A DNA stretch of 64,000 nucleotides from Agapetus fuscipes (GCA_951799405.1 OX637354.1:248001-312000); one strand, 5' to 3'. Positions 21,898-32,630 are shown, counted from the stretch's first letter. A program made the numbers and translations. Notes: generated from the letters alone by a model not told the origin.

Positions 21898-22225
21898 AAC
21901 GCAACTAAGCTACACATATACTGTAACTTCTTGCCGCGTTACACCCGAAGGGATCGCATGTGGCGACTTGAACCTATTTATTTTTACAGGTAAGGTGGCT
22001 GGCCTTACGCCAACCACTTCAGTTGAAGAGGGAGTGTCCCAGCTCCCGAGAGGGCTGGTACTCATTTCTTGTGAAGGCTGAGTAAACCTTGCCTGTATTT
22101 TATTTTGGGGTTTGAAGCAAACACCGAAATGGGAAATCATTTCTGACACCCTCGGTGGGATTCGAACCCGAGCTCATGGGGCGGAATGCAAGCACTCTAC
22201 CAACTGAGCTATTGACCGGACTACA
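21898..22225 (-). repeat. SINE-A, full length
   Basis: The complement runs from GTCCGGTCAATAGCTCAGTT through GGGTTCGAATCCCACCGAGG to TGTAGCTTAGTTGCG. The best complete copy of this family in the window. Confidence 0.9.
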
Positions 22226-22229
22226 AAAG

Positions 22230-22515
22230 TGTGTAAATCGTTTAATTCACTTTCTATAGGAAGTTACACACAAGAAAATGTGGTATCCACGTTAACTCAA
22301 ATAAATGATTTACTAATTCACTTGTACCTTTAAGGTGGGGACATACTTAGGCATTTTTATTTTTTGGTTAAAGTGCCCCCCACATCCAACAGAGGTTGGA
22401 TGGTTAACACCTTTACTGATGAGAATTCACAATCAAGAAGTGATTCATTAGCAGAGGAAACGCAAGATCAATCCCAGCTAACAAGCGCGCGCAGCAGTCA
22501 GCGGTGGCGGAGAGA
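22230..22515. other. no gene recognised
   Basis: No repeat or gene recognised. A frame starting at 22364 enters foldback and Repeat-C sequence and is not a gene. Confidence 0.3.
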
Positions 22516-22524
22516 TCTGCTGAC

Positions 22525-23155
22525 TTCGTGTCACGACAAAATAAATGTCCACCAACATTACGTGGCATGTTCTATAATCTATAATCCAAGTTGCAAAGAT
22601 ATATTAACATTCAAAACGCATGCCCACAAACAGACACGCGTAAGTTTGCGAAATGCTGAATGTGTACCTACATACAAATTAAAACCACACTTCAAATGAG
22701 AATAAACCCATAAACCCTACAACTTTTGCCGACCGTCACTGAAACAGGGGTGACATTGGCAAAGTGAACAATTTTTTTACAGTATGGGGGTCAGCCTCAT
22801 ACCAACTCATCAGTCAAGGAGTGCCACCACCAATTACGTTAAATGTTCACACACATAATGCCCACGTTTTGTCGATGAACATTTTATCAACGGGCATTTT
22901 GTCGCGTGGGCATTTTGTCACGTGGACATTTTGTCGGTAGACATTTGTCGTTACATGAAATCACATGACACACAGACATTTTGTCGGACAGCATTGAGTC
23001 GTTGGGCATTCTGTCGATAAACTTTGTCGGTGGACACTTTGTCGCGTGGACATTTTGTATGGGGGCATTCTGTCGGAGGACATTATGACAGAGGACACTT
23101 TGTAAGGGGGCATTGTGTCGTTGGGAATTATGTCTATAGACATCATGTTGTGTCA
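22525..23155. mobile_element. foldback-F element, long arm expanded
   Basis: The short left arm (ACGACAAAATAAATGTCCAC, 22533-22560) is the complement of the long right array of GTGGACATTTTGTCG-type units (about 22860-23155, 15 or more degenerate units of roughly 18-20 bp). A Repeat-C insertion (22562-22820) separates them, as in the copy at 5296-6290. Confidence 0.65.
22562..22820 (-). repeat. Repeat-C copy inside foldback-F
   Basis: TATAATCCAAGTTGCAAAG to CATACCAACTCATCAGTCAA on the plus strand is the complement of the full repeat. Confidence 0.85.
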
Positions 23156-23159
23156 CCGT

Positions 23160-23400
23160 TGATTTATAGCGGACGAGAGAACTCCACGACAAACAATATT
23201 GTTTATTTTTCCCCGGTCATGGAGGCAGGCTATAAATACGCGCGCCAGCACCATGGACATTATCCACTTCCTGGCGGGGTCATGGTGACCATTCCACCGC
23301 TGACCTAAGTGGGGCAGCTGCAGTGGGCGATGGTGACCTCAGCTGGAGGAGTCGGTGGAGCAAAGACCATTAAACAAGTGACTTCACGTTACTACAATAG
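23160..23400 (+). other. GC-rich stretch with TATA-like motif
   Basis: GGCTATAAATACGCGCGCC at about 23228 resembles a TATA box, with an ATG about 25 bp downstream. No conserved coding sequence follows. It may be a mobile-element promoter; weak. Confidence 0.25.
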
Positions 23401-23404
23401 CATA

Positions 23405-23640
23405 GGATGATGACAAATGTCGTATGTCCATCAGAGGTAATCTCACATGAGCAATGTTTGTCTGTGTACTGAACCAATGTGTCTTATGAAAACTGGAAAT
23501 TGATTTTGAAAATATTTAAAACAACTCTTACATTATTGTGTTTTACGTTGTTTTCGTAGCTCAGATTGTGTAAAATGTGATTCTTAAGACAATGTCATTG
23601 AAAGGTTATAAATTAATCAAATGGTAGATTAGCCAAACAT
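23405..23640 (+). repeat. MITE-interior repeat, second copy
   Basis: GTCCATCAGAGGTAATCTCA, AATGTGTCTTATGAAAACTG and GTAGCTCAGATTGTGTA match 58330-58560 and, inverted, 21648-21815. Terminal inverted repeats are not evident here. Confidence 0.65.
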
Positions 23641-23747
23641 TCACTGTGGGGATGAAATGCTACTGTAAGATGGGTATTTCAACCAGATGGATTCCAATTT
23701 CCTTTTATCTTTTGTGTTATTTTCTAACTGCTTCCAGAAAATAATAA

Positions 23748-24345
23748 ACGCAACTAACCTGCTATTATAGTACAACTTTTTAGCGCGTTGTCCTTGAAGG
23801 GATCGCATATTGTGACGTGTGTAAATTATTAATATTGACAGATAAGGGATCTTCATTTAAAAGTGAGGATTTCCCAGCTCCGAGGGGGCTGGCTTGCATT
23901 CTAATCTAATCTAAGCTGCAAAGATATATATCATTTAAGATTTATATTAAATGCATTCCCACAAGCAGATATGTATAATTTCGCCTAACACATGCCGCAT
24001 GAGGACCTACAATATAAAAACCCAATCTCAAATGAACATAAGCCTTGCAACTCTTGCCGTCCTTCCCTGAAACAGGGGTGACATTGGCAAAGTGAACCAT
24101 TTTTTACAGTATGGGTGGTCAGCCGCATAACAACCTATAAGTCAAGGAACAGTGTGATGGTTTAGGTTTCAAAACCTAATGGTTTTGTAAGCCTTGTCGG
24201 TATTTTGGTTTGAAATAAACACCTAATCTAATCTAAAATATGGGACTAAGATATTTCCCATATCACCGATTTGGGAAATTGTAACGAACCTTAGCTCTCG
24301 GCATGGAATCAAGCATTCAGCACATTAATCTATCGACCACATTTA
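23748..24345 (-). repeat. SINE-A split by a Repeat-C insertion
   Basis: The tail half (23748-23900) and the body/head half (24150-24345) are both SINE-A on the minus strand. The intervening 23902-24148 is a complete minus-strand Repeat-C, so SINE-A is the older element. Confidence 0.75.
23902..24148 (-). repeat. Repeat-C copy within SINE-A
   Basis: CTAATCTAATCTAAGCTGC to ACAACCTATAAGTCAAGGAA on the plus strand. The (AGATT)n tail is at the low-coordinate end. Confidence 0.88.
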
Positions 24346-24551
24346 GCTTATTTCAACTCTTACATTTTCCTCTGATATCAACTCTTCACATTTCAAAATC
24401 CTGCAACATTTGTGAATGACGTAAATCATTAAATGTTAGAGCGTGTGTCAGTTTGCACGACGGTGATGGGTTTCGGAAGTCGGTTTCCGCGCTGGTTGGG
24501 AGTCCGTCCTCGCCATTAATATGTCGTACGAGGCAACAGGTAACCACAATT

Positions 24552-24652
24552 ATATACCTGGTATATACCTACCTGGTATATACCAGGTAGGTATATACCA
24601 GGTATATACCAGGTAGGTATATACCAGGTATATACCAGGTAGGTATATACCT
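24552..24652. repeat. palindromic minisatellite
   Basis: GGTATATACCAGGTA is repeated so that TATATACC and GGTATATA alternate with ACCTACCT or AGGTAGGT spacers. Each unit is self-complementary and the array can fold into hairpins or a cruciform. Confidence 0.85.
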
Positions 24653-24689
24653 GTACGTATCAACTCATTCATAGCGCTTCATCGAAAAA

Positions 24690-25120
24690 TAGGTTCCATG
24701 ACAGAACAACAAATGACACATAAAGTGCATCACATGACAAAACGTTGCAGGAAAGTACAACAAAAGACAAAAAAAATATCACATGACAAAACATTGCAGG
24801 AAAGTACAACAAAAGACAAAAAAAATATCACATGACAAAACATCATTTTGGAAATTATGCCGCCTTAACCTACAACTAGGGGTGGCAAAACAGCATAGTA
24901 TGCATTGCTTTTTACAGGTGAGGTTGATAGCCCCACGCTAATCTTTAGGTTTACGACTGATAATAAGCACAAAAAAATGTTGTGTAGTTTTTTTCATGCG
25001 CCCTTTTTGGTATGTTCTGTTTTAGGTACCTATGTGATGTTTTTATCCTTGTGTTGTTTTGTCAAAGTGATGTATTTTCTGTGTTGTTTTGTTCTGTCAC
25101 CCATAGAGTCAATGCTGTCA
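24690..25120. mobile_element. foldback-G element
   Basis: The left arm (24695-24845) contains ACATGACAAAACATTGCAGG in a duplicated 54-bp unit. The right arm (about 24985-25115) is the complement (GTATGTTCTGTTTTAGG, GTGTTGTTTTGTCAAAG). The centre has AATTATGCCGCCTTAACC as in the 1898-2770 copy. Confidence 0.65.
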
Positions 25121-25635
25121 CCCAAACACTGTAGGTTCCCGTACTCTCCCGTTGGGTTCGCAGTTTTTAGTTTGGTAAACGTTATTTCTGAGTTACAACG
25201 CTCAGTTGTATACTCGGAGTAGACAGGTTACAGGTATGACAGTAGGTGCCGACCGGCGGATGTCCTGACTGTGAATGAAACAAACGAGAATACTCGCCTA
25301 CCTGCGGACAATGCGCTTTCAATTACATTGTAAGTAGGTACCGGAGTTCATATCAAAAGTGCAATCGCTGCAAAGCCATGCATGCATGCAAAAAGACCTC
25401 TGCTATGTATGACGTTAAAATAGTAGATTTTTAGCCAGAGAGAAATGACTTATAAGAGAGATGCCTGCACGAAGTGTAGGAGTGCCCCTACAGACGACAC
25501 GCTCCTGGCCTGGGAGACTTCATTCAGTAGCAGGAATGAAGTTATATTTTATGAAAAATTGAATAAAATTCTATGTAGATACAAAATACTAAATTTTAAA
25601 CAAAGTAAGCATTTCTGTTCCATACGTCAAAGCAA
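25121..25635. other. no gene recognised
   Basis: Includes frames at 24905-25222 and 25445-25648 with no recognisable domain. No repeat recognised. Confidence 0.3.
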
Positions 25636-25742
25636 TTTACTTCTGTAACTGTAACTCTGTCGCCATTCCGCTAGGAGTGGGCAGAGCCTCTGCAGAGCTG
25701 CCTCCATTTTTTTCTATCCTGACATACCTCTTTCAATTCATT
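25636..25742 (-). pseudogene. LINE-W terminal codons, left part of a split copy
   Basis: The complement reads MNELKEVCQDRKKWRQLC before its stop. The same LINE-W copy resumes at about 27795, so the gypsy-type element inserted into it. Confidence 0.75.
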
Positions 25743-25905
25743 TGTAGTGATTTTGTACCTAACAGGGCTGTTAATTTTGAATTTTAGAATGCTGCTTCTT
25801 TTGTTCCCAAAAACAATAGCTTGGAAAAAACAATAAAATTTGCGTGTAAGAAAAGGGCATGCAAGAGTTTTATTTAATAACACCCAACACTCAAAGACCT
25901 TTACA
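25743..25905 (+). repeat. putative left LTR of the gypsy-like element
   Basis: Starts TGTAGTGATTTTG directly after LINE-W sequence and ends TTTACA just before a primer-binding site. With no right copy to compare, the boundaries rest on TG...CA and the flanks. Confidence 0.6.
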
Positions 25906-25906
25906 T

Positions 25907-25923
25907 TGGTGACCCCGACTTGA
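25907..25923 (+). promoter_or_regulatory. primer-binding site
   Basis: TGGTGACCCCGACTTGA immediately follows the LTR end, the place and style of gypsy-family primer sites. I cannot assign the tRNA with certainty. Confidence 0.6.
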
Positions 25924-26033
25924 ATAAACAGTTAAAAAGGGTGTTATTCCAATTAAATTGTGTTCCAACCAAGTGTCAACAAGTTTTCACCAAAAATAGT
26001 GTTTGAAAACCATTTTGTTAAAAAAAAAAAAAA

Positions 26034-26639
26034 ATGGCGACCGGCGAAAATCCAACCACATGCGTTGCGGCGGTTAGCGTCAAGCTAGCTCCTTTCTGGA
26101 AGGAGAATGCCGCTTTGTGGATTCTCCGAGCGGAAACACAATTCCGCCAGGCCAACATCACTGTGGACATAACAAAATTTGACCACTTGGTAATGAGTCT
26201 GGATGATGCAACGCTCACAATGGTAGCTGATATTGTGACGGCGCCCCCAGCAACAGAAAAATACGAAGCTCTGAAAAAAGCACTTCTAAACGCTTTCCAC
26301 GAGTCTGAAGAGACTAGAATAACAAGGTTGCTCAATGACATACACCTGGGAGACACAAAACCATCACACATGCTGCTCAAAATGAAACAGCTGGCGGGAA
26401 CAAACTCAGCAGATAGCACAATCGTGAAAAGACTGTGGTTACATCGATTACCACAATCCGTCCAAGTTATCTTATCTGGGTCAAATAACCAACCGCTGTC
26501 AGAGCAGGCAGCAACGGCAGACCGGATCATGGAGGTATACCAGAACAGCGAGCATACTGTTGCTGCGACCTCCCAGTCCTCCGCTCTCACTGCATCTTCT
26601 ACGTCACCCAAGACTTGGAATTCTGTTTTGTCTACATAG
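26034..26639 (+). pseudogene. gypsy-type Gag, C-terminally replaced
   Basis: The frame opens with MATGENPTTCVAAVSVKLAP after an A-rich leader. FWKENAALWILRAETQF matches the start of arthropod gypsy capsid proteins, and later residues (LHRLPQSVQVILSGSNNQ near 143-160) continue the capsid fold. The normal Gag continues to CCHC zinc knuckles; here, after about residue 185, the frame enters reverse transcriptase DNA in the wrong frame and stops at 201. A partial capsid could in principle still be made. Confidence 0.8.
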
Positions 26640-27931
26640 ACGACATCCTCATAGCATCAAGAGATGCAACGCAACATAAAGATCATCTCAGACAACTGTT
26701 CACAAGACTCACCGAATATGGACTTGTGATCAATCCTGACAAATGTGTCTTCGGTGCTCAGGAAGTAAAATTCTTAGGCCAACTCATCAACAAACAAGGG
26801 ATAAAGCCCGCTGAAGAGAAAGTGAAGGCAATTTGTGATTACGCGTTGCCCACAACTGCAAAAGACTTGAGAAGATTCTTAGGAATGATAAATTTCTATA
26901 GAAAATTCATCCCCAAGGCAATTGAAAAACAGCAAATACTCTACGACTCCATCGCGAAAGTGAAAAAAGAGGAGAAGAAACCGATCACATGGACAGAAGA
27001 AATGATTCACGCTTTTCAACAAACAAAAACTGATCTGGCAAACGCAACATTGCTAATACACTCTGATGAAAATGCAGAAATCTCCATCATGGTGGACGCA
27101 TCCAACACTGCAATGGGAGCCGTCTTGCAACAATGGACCCACAACCAATGGTCTCCGCTGGCATTCTACTCCAAGAAATTTTCAGCAGCTCAATTGAAAT
27201 ACAGCACATATGACAGAGAGCTGACAGCACTATATGAAGCTGTAAAATATTTCCGCAGAATGTTGGAAGGTAGAAGCTTCCATATTAAAACGGATCATAA
27301 GCCCATAACTTATGCATTTAACAAAAACAAACAAAACGCATCTCCACGACAAGAGCGACAATTGGATTATGTGTCCCAATTCACCACGGACATAAGATAT
27401 GTGCCAGGTGAGGAAAATGTTGTTGCAGATGCACTTTCAAGAGTGGAAACTATTGCAATTCCACCGCAAACCGACTTCGAGCAAATGGCAGAAGAACAAA
27501 AACAAGATTCAGAACTAGAAACATTTTTCACTGAAAATTCTTCACTCCAGATGAAACAACTATTAATTCCCGGAGGCAATAAAATGATTTGGTGTGACAC
27601 ATCAACAGGAACTATAAGACCATTTGTTCCCAGAAGTATGAGAAAAAATATTATACAGCAATACCATGATATCAGTCATACTGGACCAAAGCCTACGTAC
27701 AAATCAATAAGAACAAGGTACGTTTGGCCCAACATGCAAAGTGACATAAAAAAGTTGGTAAAGACATGTATCAGTTGCCAAAGGACTAAAACATATCCAT
27801 CACCTTTCTCATGCATTTTCTTCTTTTACGCTCACTTTTTAAATCCCATTATTTCACAATCTCCTCAATCTGATCACTATTATCTTACCTATAATCTTAG
27901 TTGCAAAAACACATTGACATATAGGGCTTAA
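26615..27931 (+). pseudogene. gypsy-type Pol fragment: RT end, RNase H, integrase zinc finger
   Basis: Residues 1-110 are the second half of reverse transcriptase: FVYIDDILIAS with catalytic YIDD near residues 7-10, NPDKCVFG, and FLGMINFYRKFIPKA. RNase H follows, with D in MVDASNTAMGAVL near 161, E in YDRELTALYEAV near 201, D in KTDHKPITYAF near 227 and D in EENVVADALSR near 273. The integrase HHCC finger is H near 350 and 355 and C near 384 and 387 (CISCQRTK). After about residue 393 the frame runs into LINE-W and Repeat-C DNA. The start Met is not the natural one, and the fingers and the integrase DDE core are absent, so it cannot transpose. Confidence 0.88.
27795..27885 (-). pseudogene. 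LINE-W fragment, right part of the split copy
   Basis: The complement encodes DQIEEIVK, a stop, then WDLKSERKRRKCMRKVM, matching the DQI.EIA.EWN region of LINE-W. Confidence 0.7.
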
Positions 27932-28060
27932 ATTTAATGTAAGCCCACAAGCAGACACGTGCAAGTTCAGAGTTTACACATGCTGCATGCGTTCTAACAA
28001 AATAAGCCAAACTTTACACGAACATACACTATGCAACTCCTGTTACCGACTTGGCGTTGG
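27888..28060 (-). repeat. Repeat-C 3' part, diverged
   Basis: TATAATCTTAGTTGCAAAAA on the plus strand, then CCCACAAGCAGACACGTGC. The 5' third is missing. Confidence 0.7.
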
Positions 28061-28411
28061 AAAAAGGTATCCAACCATAGAATGTATTTAAAAATTGGTA
28101 GAATTCTAGGGTAGGTACAATGTTTTTCGTAGAATTATCACTATGCGTTCAAGAAAATACATCTCTGACAGTTATGAACAAATTTAAATGTGAGATCTTT
28201 TAATTAACCATTTGCAAAGTTTCTAGACGGAACACGAGTCGAATGCATTTGTGTTTTTGCAGCCAAAAATAATCTCCAATTATGCACCTATCCCGAAATA
28301 GGAACCACGGGGACACGCACAATGACAAAACAACAGACGTGACATAAAGTTACATGACAAAACATCCCAATAATAAAACAACTCATGTGACGCTATGTCA
28401 CATGAATGGAA
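28061..28411. other. no gene; foldback-G arm motif at the end
   Basis: The first 250 bp show nothing. About 28310-28400 carries CACAATGACAAAACAACAGA and related foldback-G arm motifs. Confidence 0.4.
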
Positions 28412-28690
28412 GATTTATTTGGTGAGCGCTGTTTTTGTGTGACTCAAACCTCAAGAGTCATCTACGAGCATGGTCATCGCCATGGAAAAAGCCAATTCTC
28501 AAGCAAGACCCAGTTGCCGTAAAGCTGGATGGACCTTTGGTGACCGGTCTTTGATAAAGGTTTATGAATATTTCAACCTAGCGAAGAGCATGTTTGAAAA
28601 TATAAATGTTATATTTTTGTGTGCTCCACCGGGATTTAAAACCACTTCCTTCCAATCACCGAAGTATTAACCGCTAGACTATGGACCGGT
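28412..28690 (-). repeat. SINE-B, full length, decayed head
   Basis: TTTGGTGAGCGCTGTTTTTG to GACTATGGACCGGT. The plus strand GGGATTTAAAACC replaces the GGGATTCGAATCC B box. Confidence 0.82.
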
Positions 28691-29040
28691 TACTAAATTT
28701 CATGCGTTGTTATGTCACTGTGTTGTTCTAACATGGAACCATGAAATACGAATCTGGTCCGAAATGTGTGTCCCTGTATATTTCGGATAAGCAAGAATAC
28801 ATCTAAGTTGTCTACTCAAATAACAATGTTATAATTCTTTGTGTGCATAAATTAAATAAGGTAACTGCATTCACACAGAGAAGTCTCACATTTAATCATG
28901 GTTTCAAATTCACAGAGATAAGATCAAGTAAGAGACACGTGTAAAGTATCAGCACATTTTCAAAACTACAATATTGTAACGTCACCCGGCCGAGTTGCTA
29001 GAAAAATGGCAAACAAATATGTTGTTATTGGCCCTGTTAA
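28691..29040. other. no gene recognised
   Basis: Foldback-G-like words (GTTATGTCACTGTGTTGTTC) at the start, then AT-rich sequence without signal. Confidence 0.3.
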
Positions 29041-29041
29041 T

Positions 29042-29540
29042 AATGCGGTCGATAGCTCAGTTGGTAGGGATGGTTAGGAAAAATTTGTATGAAAAAATGA
29101 TGGCAAGATATCGTTTTTTCCACATGAAAAATATATCCACAAAAATCGATTTTTCATTGATGAATTTTTAAGACTCTTTTTTACAATTTTATGATAGCCT
29201 AGGATTATTTTTCCATAAATTTATGAAACACAGGTCCAGTCAATAGCTCAGTTGGTAGAGTGCTTGCATTCCATGCTGACAGTTTGGGTATGAATCTGAC
29301 TGAAGGTATCAAAAATGATTTCCCGTTTCGCGGCTTATTTCGATCCCAAAATAAAATACCAGCAAGCTTTACTCACCCTTGCCAGCCGATTCGGGAGCTG
29401 GAAGGACCCACTTCAACTGAACTTGTTAGCGGAAGGCCGCCCCTTTACCCGTAAAAATAAATTCCACTCGCCAGATACAACCCGTTTGGGAAAAACGCGG
29501 CAAGAAGTTACACTGTATGTGTAGCTCAGTAACATTTCAA
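29042..29540 (+). repeat. SINE-A: isolated head, spacer, then full copy
   Basis: GCGGTCGATAGCTCAGTTGG at 29045 is a stranded head. After about 150 bp of AT-rich sequence a complete SINE-A starts at 29230 (GTCAATAGCTCAGTTGGTAG) and runs to TGTATGTGTAGCTCAG. The spacer may be an insertion into the older head, with the second head a separate element. Confidence 0.78.
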
Positions 29541-29544
29541 TAGC

Positions 29545-30230
29545 GTAGTTATACTCATTGTCGGTGATGTCGGAACATTTTTTAACTTTTTCTCGGCGAG
29601 TAAACGTCAGTCTTGTATGGGACTGCCATCCCTAGCAACCATTAACAAAATATGCGTATGCCTTTTTTCTGGCAACCCAGCCAGGTGACGACACGATATT
29701 GTCTACGCCAATTAATGAGCGTACCTCATCATAAGATTTAATTTTTATTTTTCTATTGGTTTCTTGTAACAATTTCATTCATTATTTAGAGAAAGACATT
29801 TTTTTAACCAAATCTGTCTCATTTCATATGATTGTATTTGCGTTTAAAAATATTAAAATTGTATTAAAAATTGTTCGTATGAAAACAAGCTGCAATTTTT
29901 CAAAACATGGAAAACCTTAAAAAATGTACGAATACAAAAAAGAAAAAAACAATAAATTCAGGGCAGTAAACGGGGCCTAGTAAAATTATTAAAAAATAAT
30001 ATTTAATTTCAATTATACCATCTATTTTGCTGTACAAAAAATGTTTACTTATTTATCTATCAATGTTTTAATATAATTATTTAAAATATTGCATTACCTA
30101 TAAAATCCTTTTCTGTAAAACAACCAAAAAATTATTTCACAAAATTGCAAAATCACTTGTTTATGTTCACTTTGTCACCCAAACAATCCACAAATTATTT
30201 GTTTTTCGTCACTGTATATTCTCTTGTTTA
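29545..30230. other. AT-rich, no gene recognised
   Basis: Very AT-rich with A and T runs. No open frame or repeat family recognised. Confidence 0.4.
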
Positions 30231-30234
30231 CTTC

Positions 30235-30530
30235 GCACGTGTTTTAGGTAATTTGTGCACAGTGCGCGCGCACCTTCCCGCGCAACGTCTGGGGAGCGAC
30301 TGTGGGCGGAGGGGAGCGCGCTGCAGGTGCATGGGGGGGTGGAGGGGCACGTACACACGCGCGCACACACTTACACTTGTTCTGTTTGGCTCACGCACAC
30401 AGGTGCACTTGCTTCGGCGCACTCACACACACACGCACAGAGGTCACACCTACGGACGCTGTGTGTGCGTGTAGTGGTGACACCTCGCGACCTGCCTTTT
30501 GCACCCGGAGTTCAATACCGACCACCTTAG
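30235..30530. other. CpG-rich patch
   Basis: A sudden GC-rich block with many CpG (GTGCGCGCGCACC, GGAGCGCGCTGCAGG) and CACACGCGCGCACACAC runs inside AT-rich DNA. Three overlapping open frames reflect the composition rather than a protein. It could be a promoter-associated island or part of an unrecognised element. Confidence 0.5.
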
Positions 30531-30586
30531 TCGTGCGTCATTTTTTTTTTTTTTTTTAAATCTTTGTATGACTTATCAACAACACA

Positions 30587-30835
30587 TCGCACGTTTAATA
30601 ATAAATAGAAATAACTCGAAAATTGGGAAAATCGAGATTTTGTAATAAAACGCAAGAACAATGCGAGAAGAATAGGTAGAATCCGACAGCCGTTCAATTT
30701 GGACAAATATGACCGAGATAAAACATCGGCCGCCTTTTTCATCCCATACAAGTTGTACTAGCTGTCTGAACTTCAAACGTGATTTCCAAACATTCTTGTT
30801 TTTTGAGTTATTGCTCTTTATTATTAAACGTGCGA
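30587..30835. mobile_element. MITE, family with copy at 53008
   Basis: Terminal inverted repeats TCGCACGTTTAATAATAAA (left) and its complement at the right end, extending about 30 bp with few mismatches. The interior is clearly homologous to 53008-53258 over its whole length (CATCGGCCGCCTTTTTCATC in both). No coding capacity. Confidence 0.8.
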
Positions 30836-30911
30836 CATGTAAATTGTAACGATAAAAATCCTTATGAATTCGATCGTCATATTTCTTCAGTTTCGTTTTT
30901 TTTTACTTATA

Positions 30912-31165
30912 TGTAGGCCGTAGGTATGAGGCTGACCACGCATACTGTAAAAAAATGTTCACTTTGCCAAAGTCACCCCAGTTTCTGGGAAGGTCAGCAA
31001 AAGTTGCAAGGCTTATGTTCATTTGAAGTTTGGATTTTACTTTGTAAATACACGTTATGCAACATTTGTACGCGCGAACTTACATTGTTGCCTGCTTGTA
31101 AGAATCCATTCAAAATTAATGTTTAATTCTTGAATGTTTATGTATCTTTGCAAGTTAGATGAAAA
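30912..31165 (+). repeat. Repeat-C copy
   Basis: TATGTAGGCCGTAGGTATGAGGC-type 5' end (start altered) to TTTGCAAGTTAGATG. Intermediate in subfamily markers. Confidence 0.8.
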
Positions 31166-31299
31166 ATAGATGGGCTTCTATTCCAGGGAATGAGGGTACT
31201 GCGTTTAAAAGATTTAAAAAAATCAAAATTAATATTAAAAAGTTTACTGATAACATTTTTAATATGAAATTTCACGATGTAATAATAAAATAATAATAA

Positions 31300-31540
31300 T
31301 CTAAGTTGCAAGGATATATTCATTCAAAGCTCTCAGATGTATGCCCACAAACAAACACGTGTAGTTCGCGCTTACAAATGCTGATTGTGTACTTACAAAT
31401 AAAATCCAAACCTCAAATGAACATAAGCCCTGCAACTCTTGCCGACATTCCCTGAAACAGGGGTGACATTGGCAAAGTGAACCATTTTTTACAGTATGGG
31501 TGATCAGCCTCATACCAACCTATAAGTCAAGGAATAGCAA
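31300..31540 (-). repeat. Repeat-C copy, younger subfamily
   Basis: The plus strand runs TCTAAGTTGCAAGGATATAT to CCTATAAGTCAAGGAA. The complement keeps a 70-codon open frame seen in other young copies. Confidence 0.88.
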
Positions 31541-31678
31541 AGAAATATAAATGTTGAAAAACCAAATAATATCTTCGTTGTCTGTCTCCAGAATTAAACT
31601 TACTTTTACAAAAACGAATGACTCATATTGACAGCGTTATTTGGTCGATATTTATTTTTATTGTTTATTTTAATATAT

Positions 31679-31937
31679 TGTAACGAGATGGATTTGTTTG
31701 TTAGGTAAAATGGAACATGAGATTTGAATTTGAATGAAAAGGAAAACAAAGGAAGGCAGAAAGGGGGGGGAAGCTTGCCTGGCGGGATAGCCACAAGCCT
31801 GTGTAATTAAGAATAAAGAATAATATTGTGCTGTGGTTTATTGTGTATACATTGTGAAAGGAATAAAAATAAACATATTAAAGTGGCTGTTAATTATTAA
31901 TTGTGTCAATCAGCAGGACAGAAGAAAAACCCTCACA
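31679..31937 (+). repeat. TRIM left LTR
   Basis: TGTAACGAGATGG ... CCCTCACA, 259 bp. It differs from the right LTR by AATAAAGAAT versus AATAGAGAAT and TTGTGCTG versus TTGCGCTG. Confidence 0.93.
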
Positions 31938-31940
31938 TTT

Positions 31941-31958
31941 TGGCGCCCGAACAGGGAC
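31941..31958 (+). promoter_or_regulatory. tRNA-Lys-type primer-binding site
   Basis: TGGCGCCCGAACAGGGAC, three bases after the LTR, is complementary to the 3' end of tRNA-Lys, the primer used by many retroelements. Confidence 0.9.
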
Positions 31959-32630
31959 ATAAATAAATATAAATATCACATCAAGGACATAATCAAATTA
32001 GATTAAAAAAAAAAAAAAAAAAAACATATTTTCATGTGTATGAAAAATTTGAGGTGATGCATGATACGGTGAAAGTTGATATAAAAGTGATCAGTGAAAG
32101 AATGAATTATGAAATATTGCATGAATGAAGGTATGAAACATAAATTAAACAAAGTATTACATATGAAGGTAAAGTTTTTAAAAAAATTGATGGACTGATA
32201 AATTTATTAATGAAAAATAAATTTGAAATAAATTTAAATATTGGGAAAGATGTGATACATGTTTAAAAAAAAAGTTATCTTAATGAATTGATTAATTAAA
32301 TGGTGAATGTTTATTATGTATTGTTATTTGATTATTTTGAATTGTTGAATTAAGTATTTAAAAAAAAACAAATATTTGTTTATAATATTGAATATGAAAT
32401 TTGTGTTAAAAAAAAAAAAAAAAATATTAATTTTAGTATGAAAATAATTGGTATTGTTAAAAAAGGTATTAATGACTGAATAATGTATCAGAAACAGGTT
32501 TTTTTTTATTTTCATATTTTTGAAATTTATCCTTAAAATAAAACAAAATATGTGGCGCCGGCTGAGCATTATGATACATTATTTACTCATTGTAAAAGAA
32601 AAAAAAAAAAAATTGGGAATGTTTTTTTTT

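Larger units (their letters stand above)
25743..27794 (+). mobile_element. Ty3/gypsy-like element, two large deletions
   Basis: Left LTR, primer-binding site, gag, then a pol fragment beginning in the middle of reverse transcriptase and ending after the integrase zinc finger. The nucleocapsid, protease, first half of reverse transcriptase, integrase catalytic core and right LTR are missing. The flanking LINE-W sequence resumes within a few bases of its insertion point. Confidence 0.85.

Noticed and set aside
22850..23155. CRISPR array
   Set aside because: The GGACATTTTGTCG units are contiguous, degenerate and without unique spacers; the genome is eukaryotic.
26018..26611. 197-codon minus frame
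   Set aside because: Antisense shadow of the gypsy gag frame.
30145..30559. Overlapping frames in the CpG-rich patch
   Set aside because: Three plus frames and one minus frame are open because stop codons are rare in GC-rich DNA; none has a domain.
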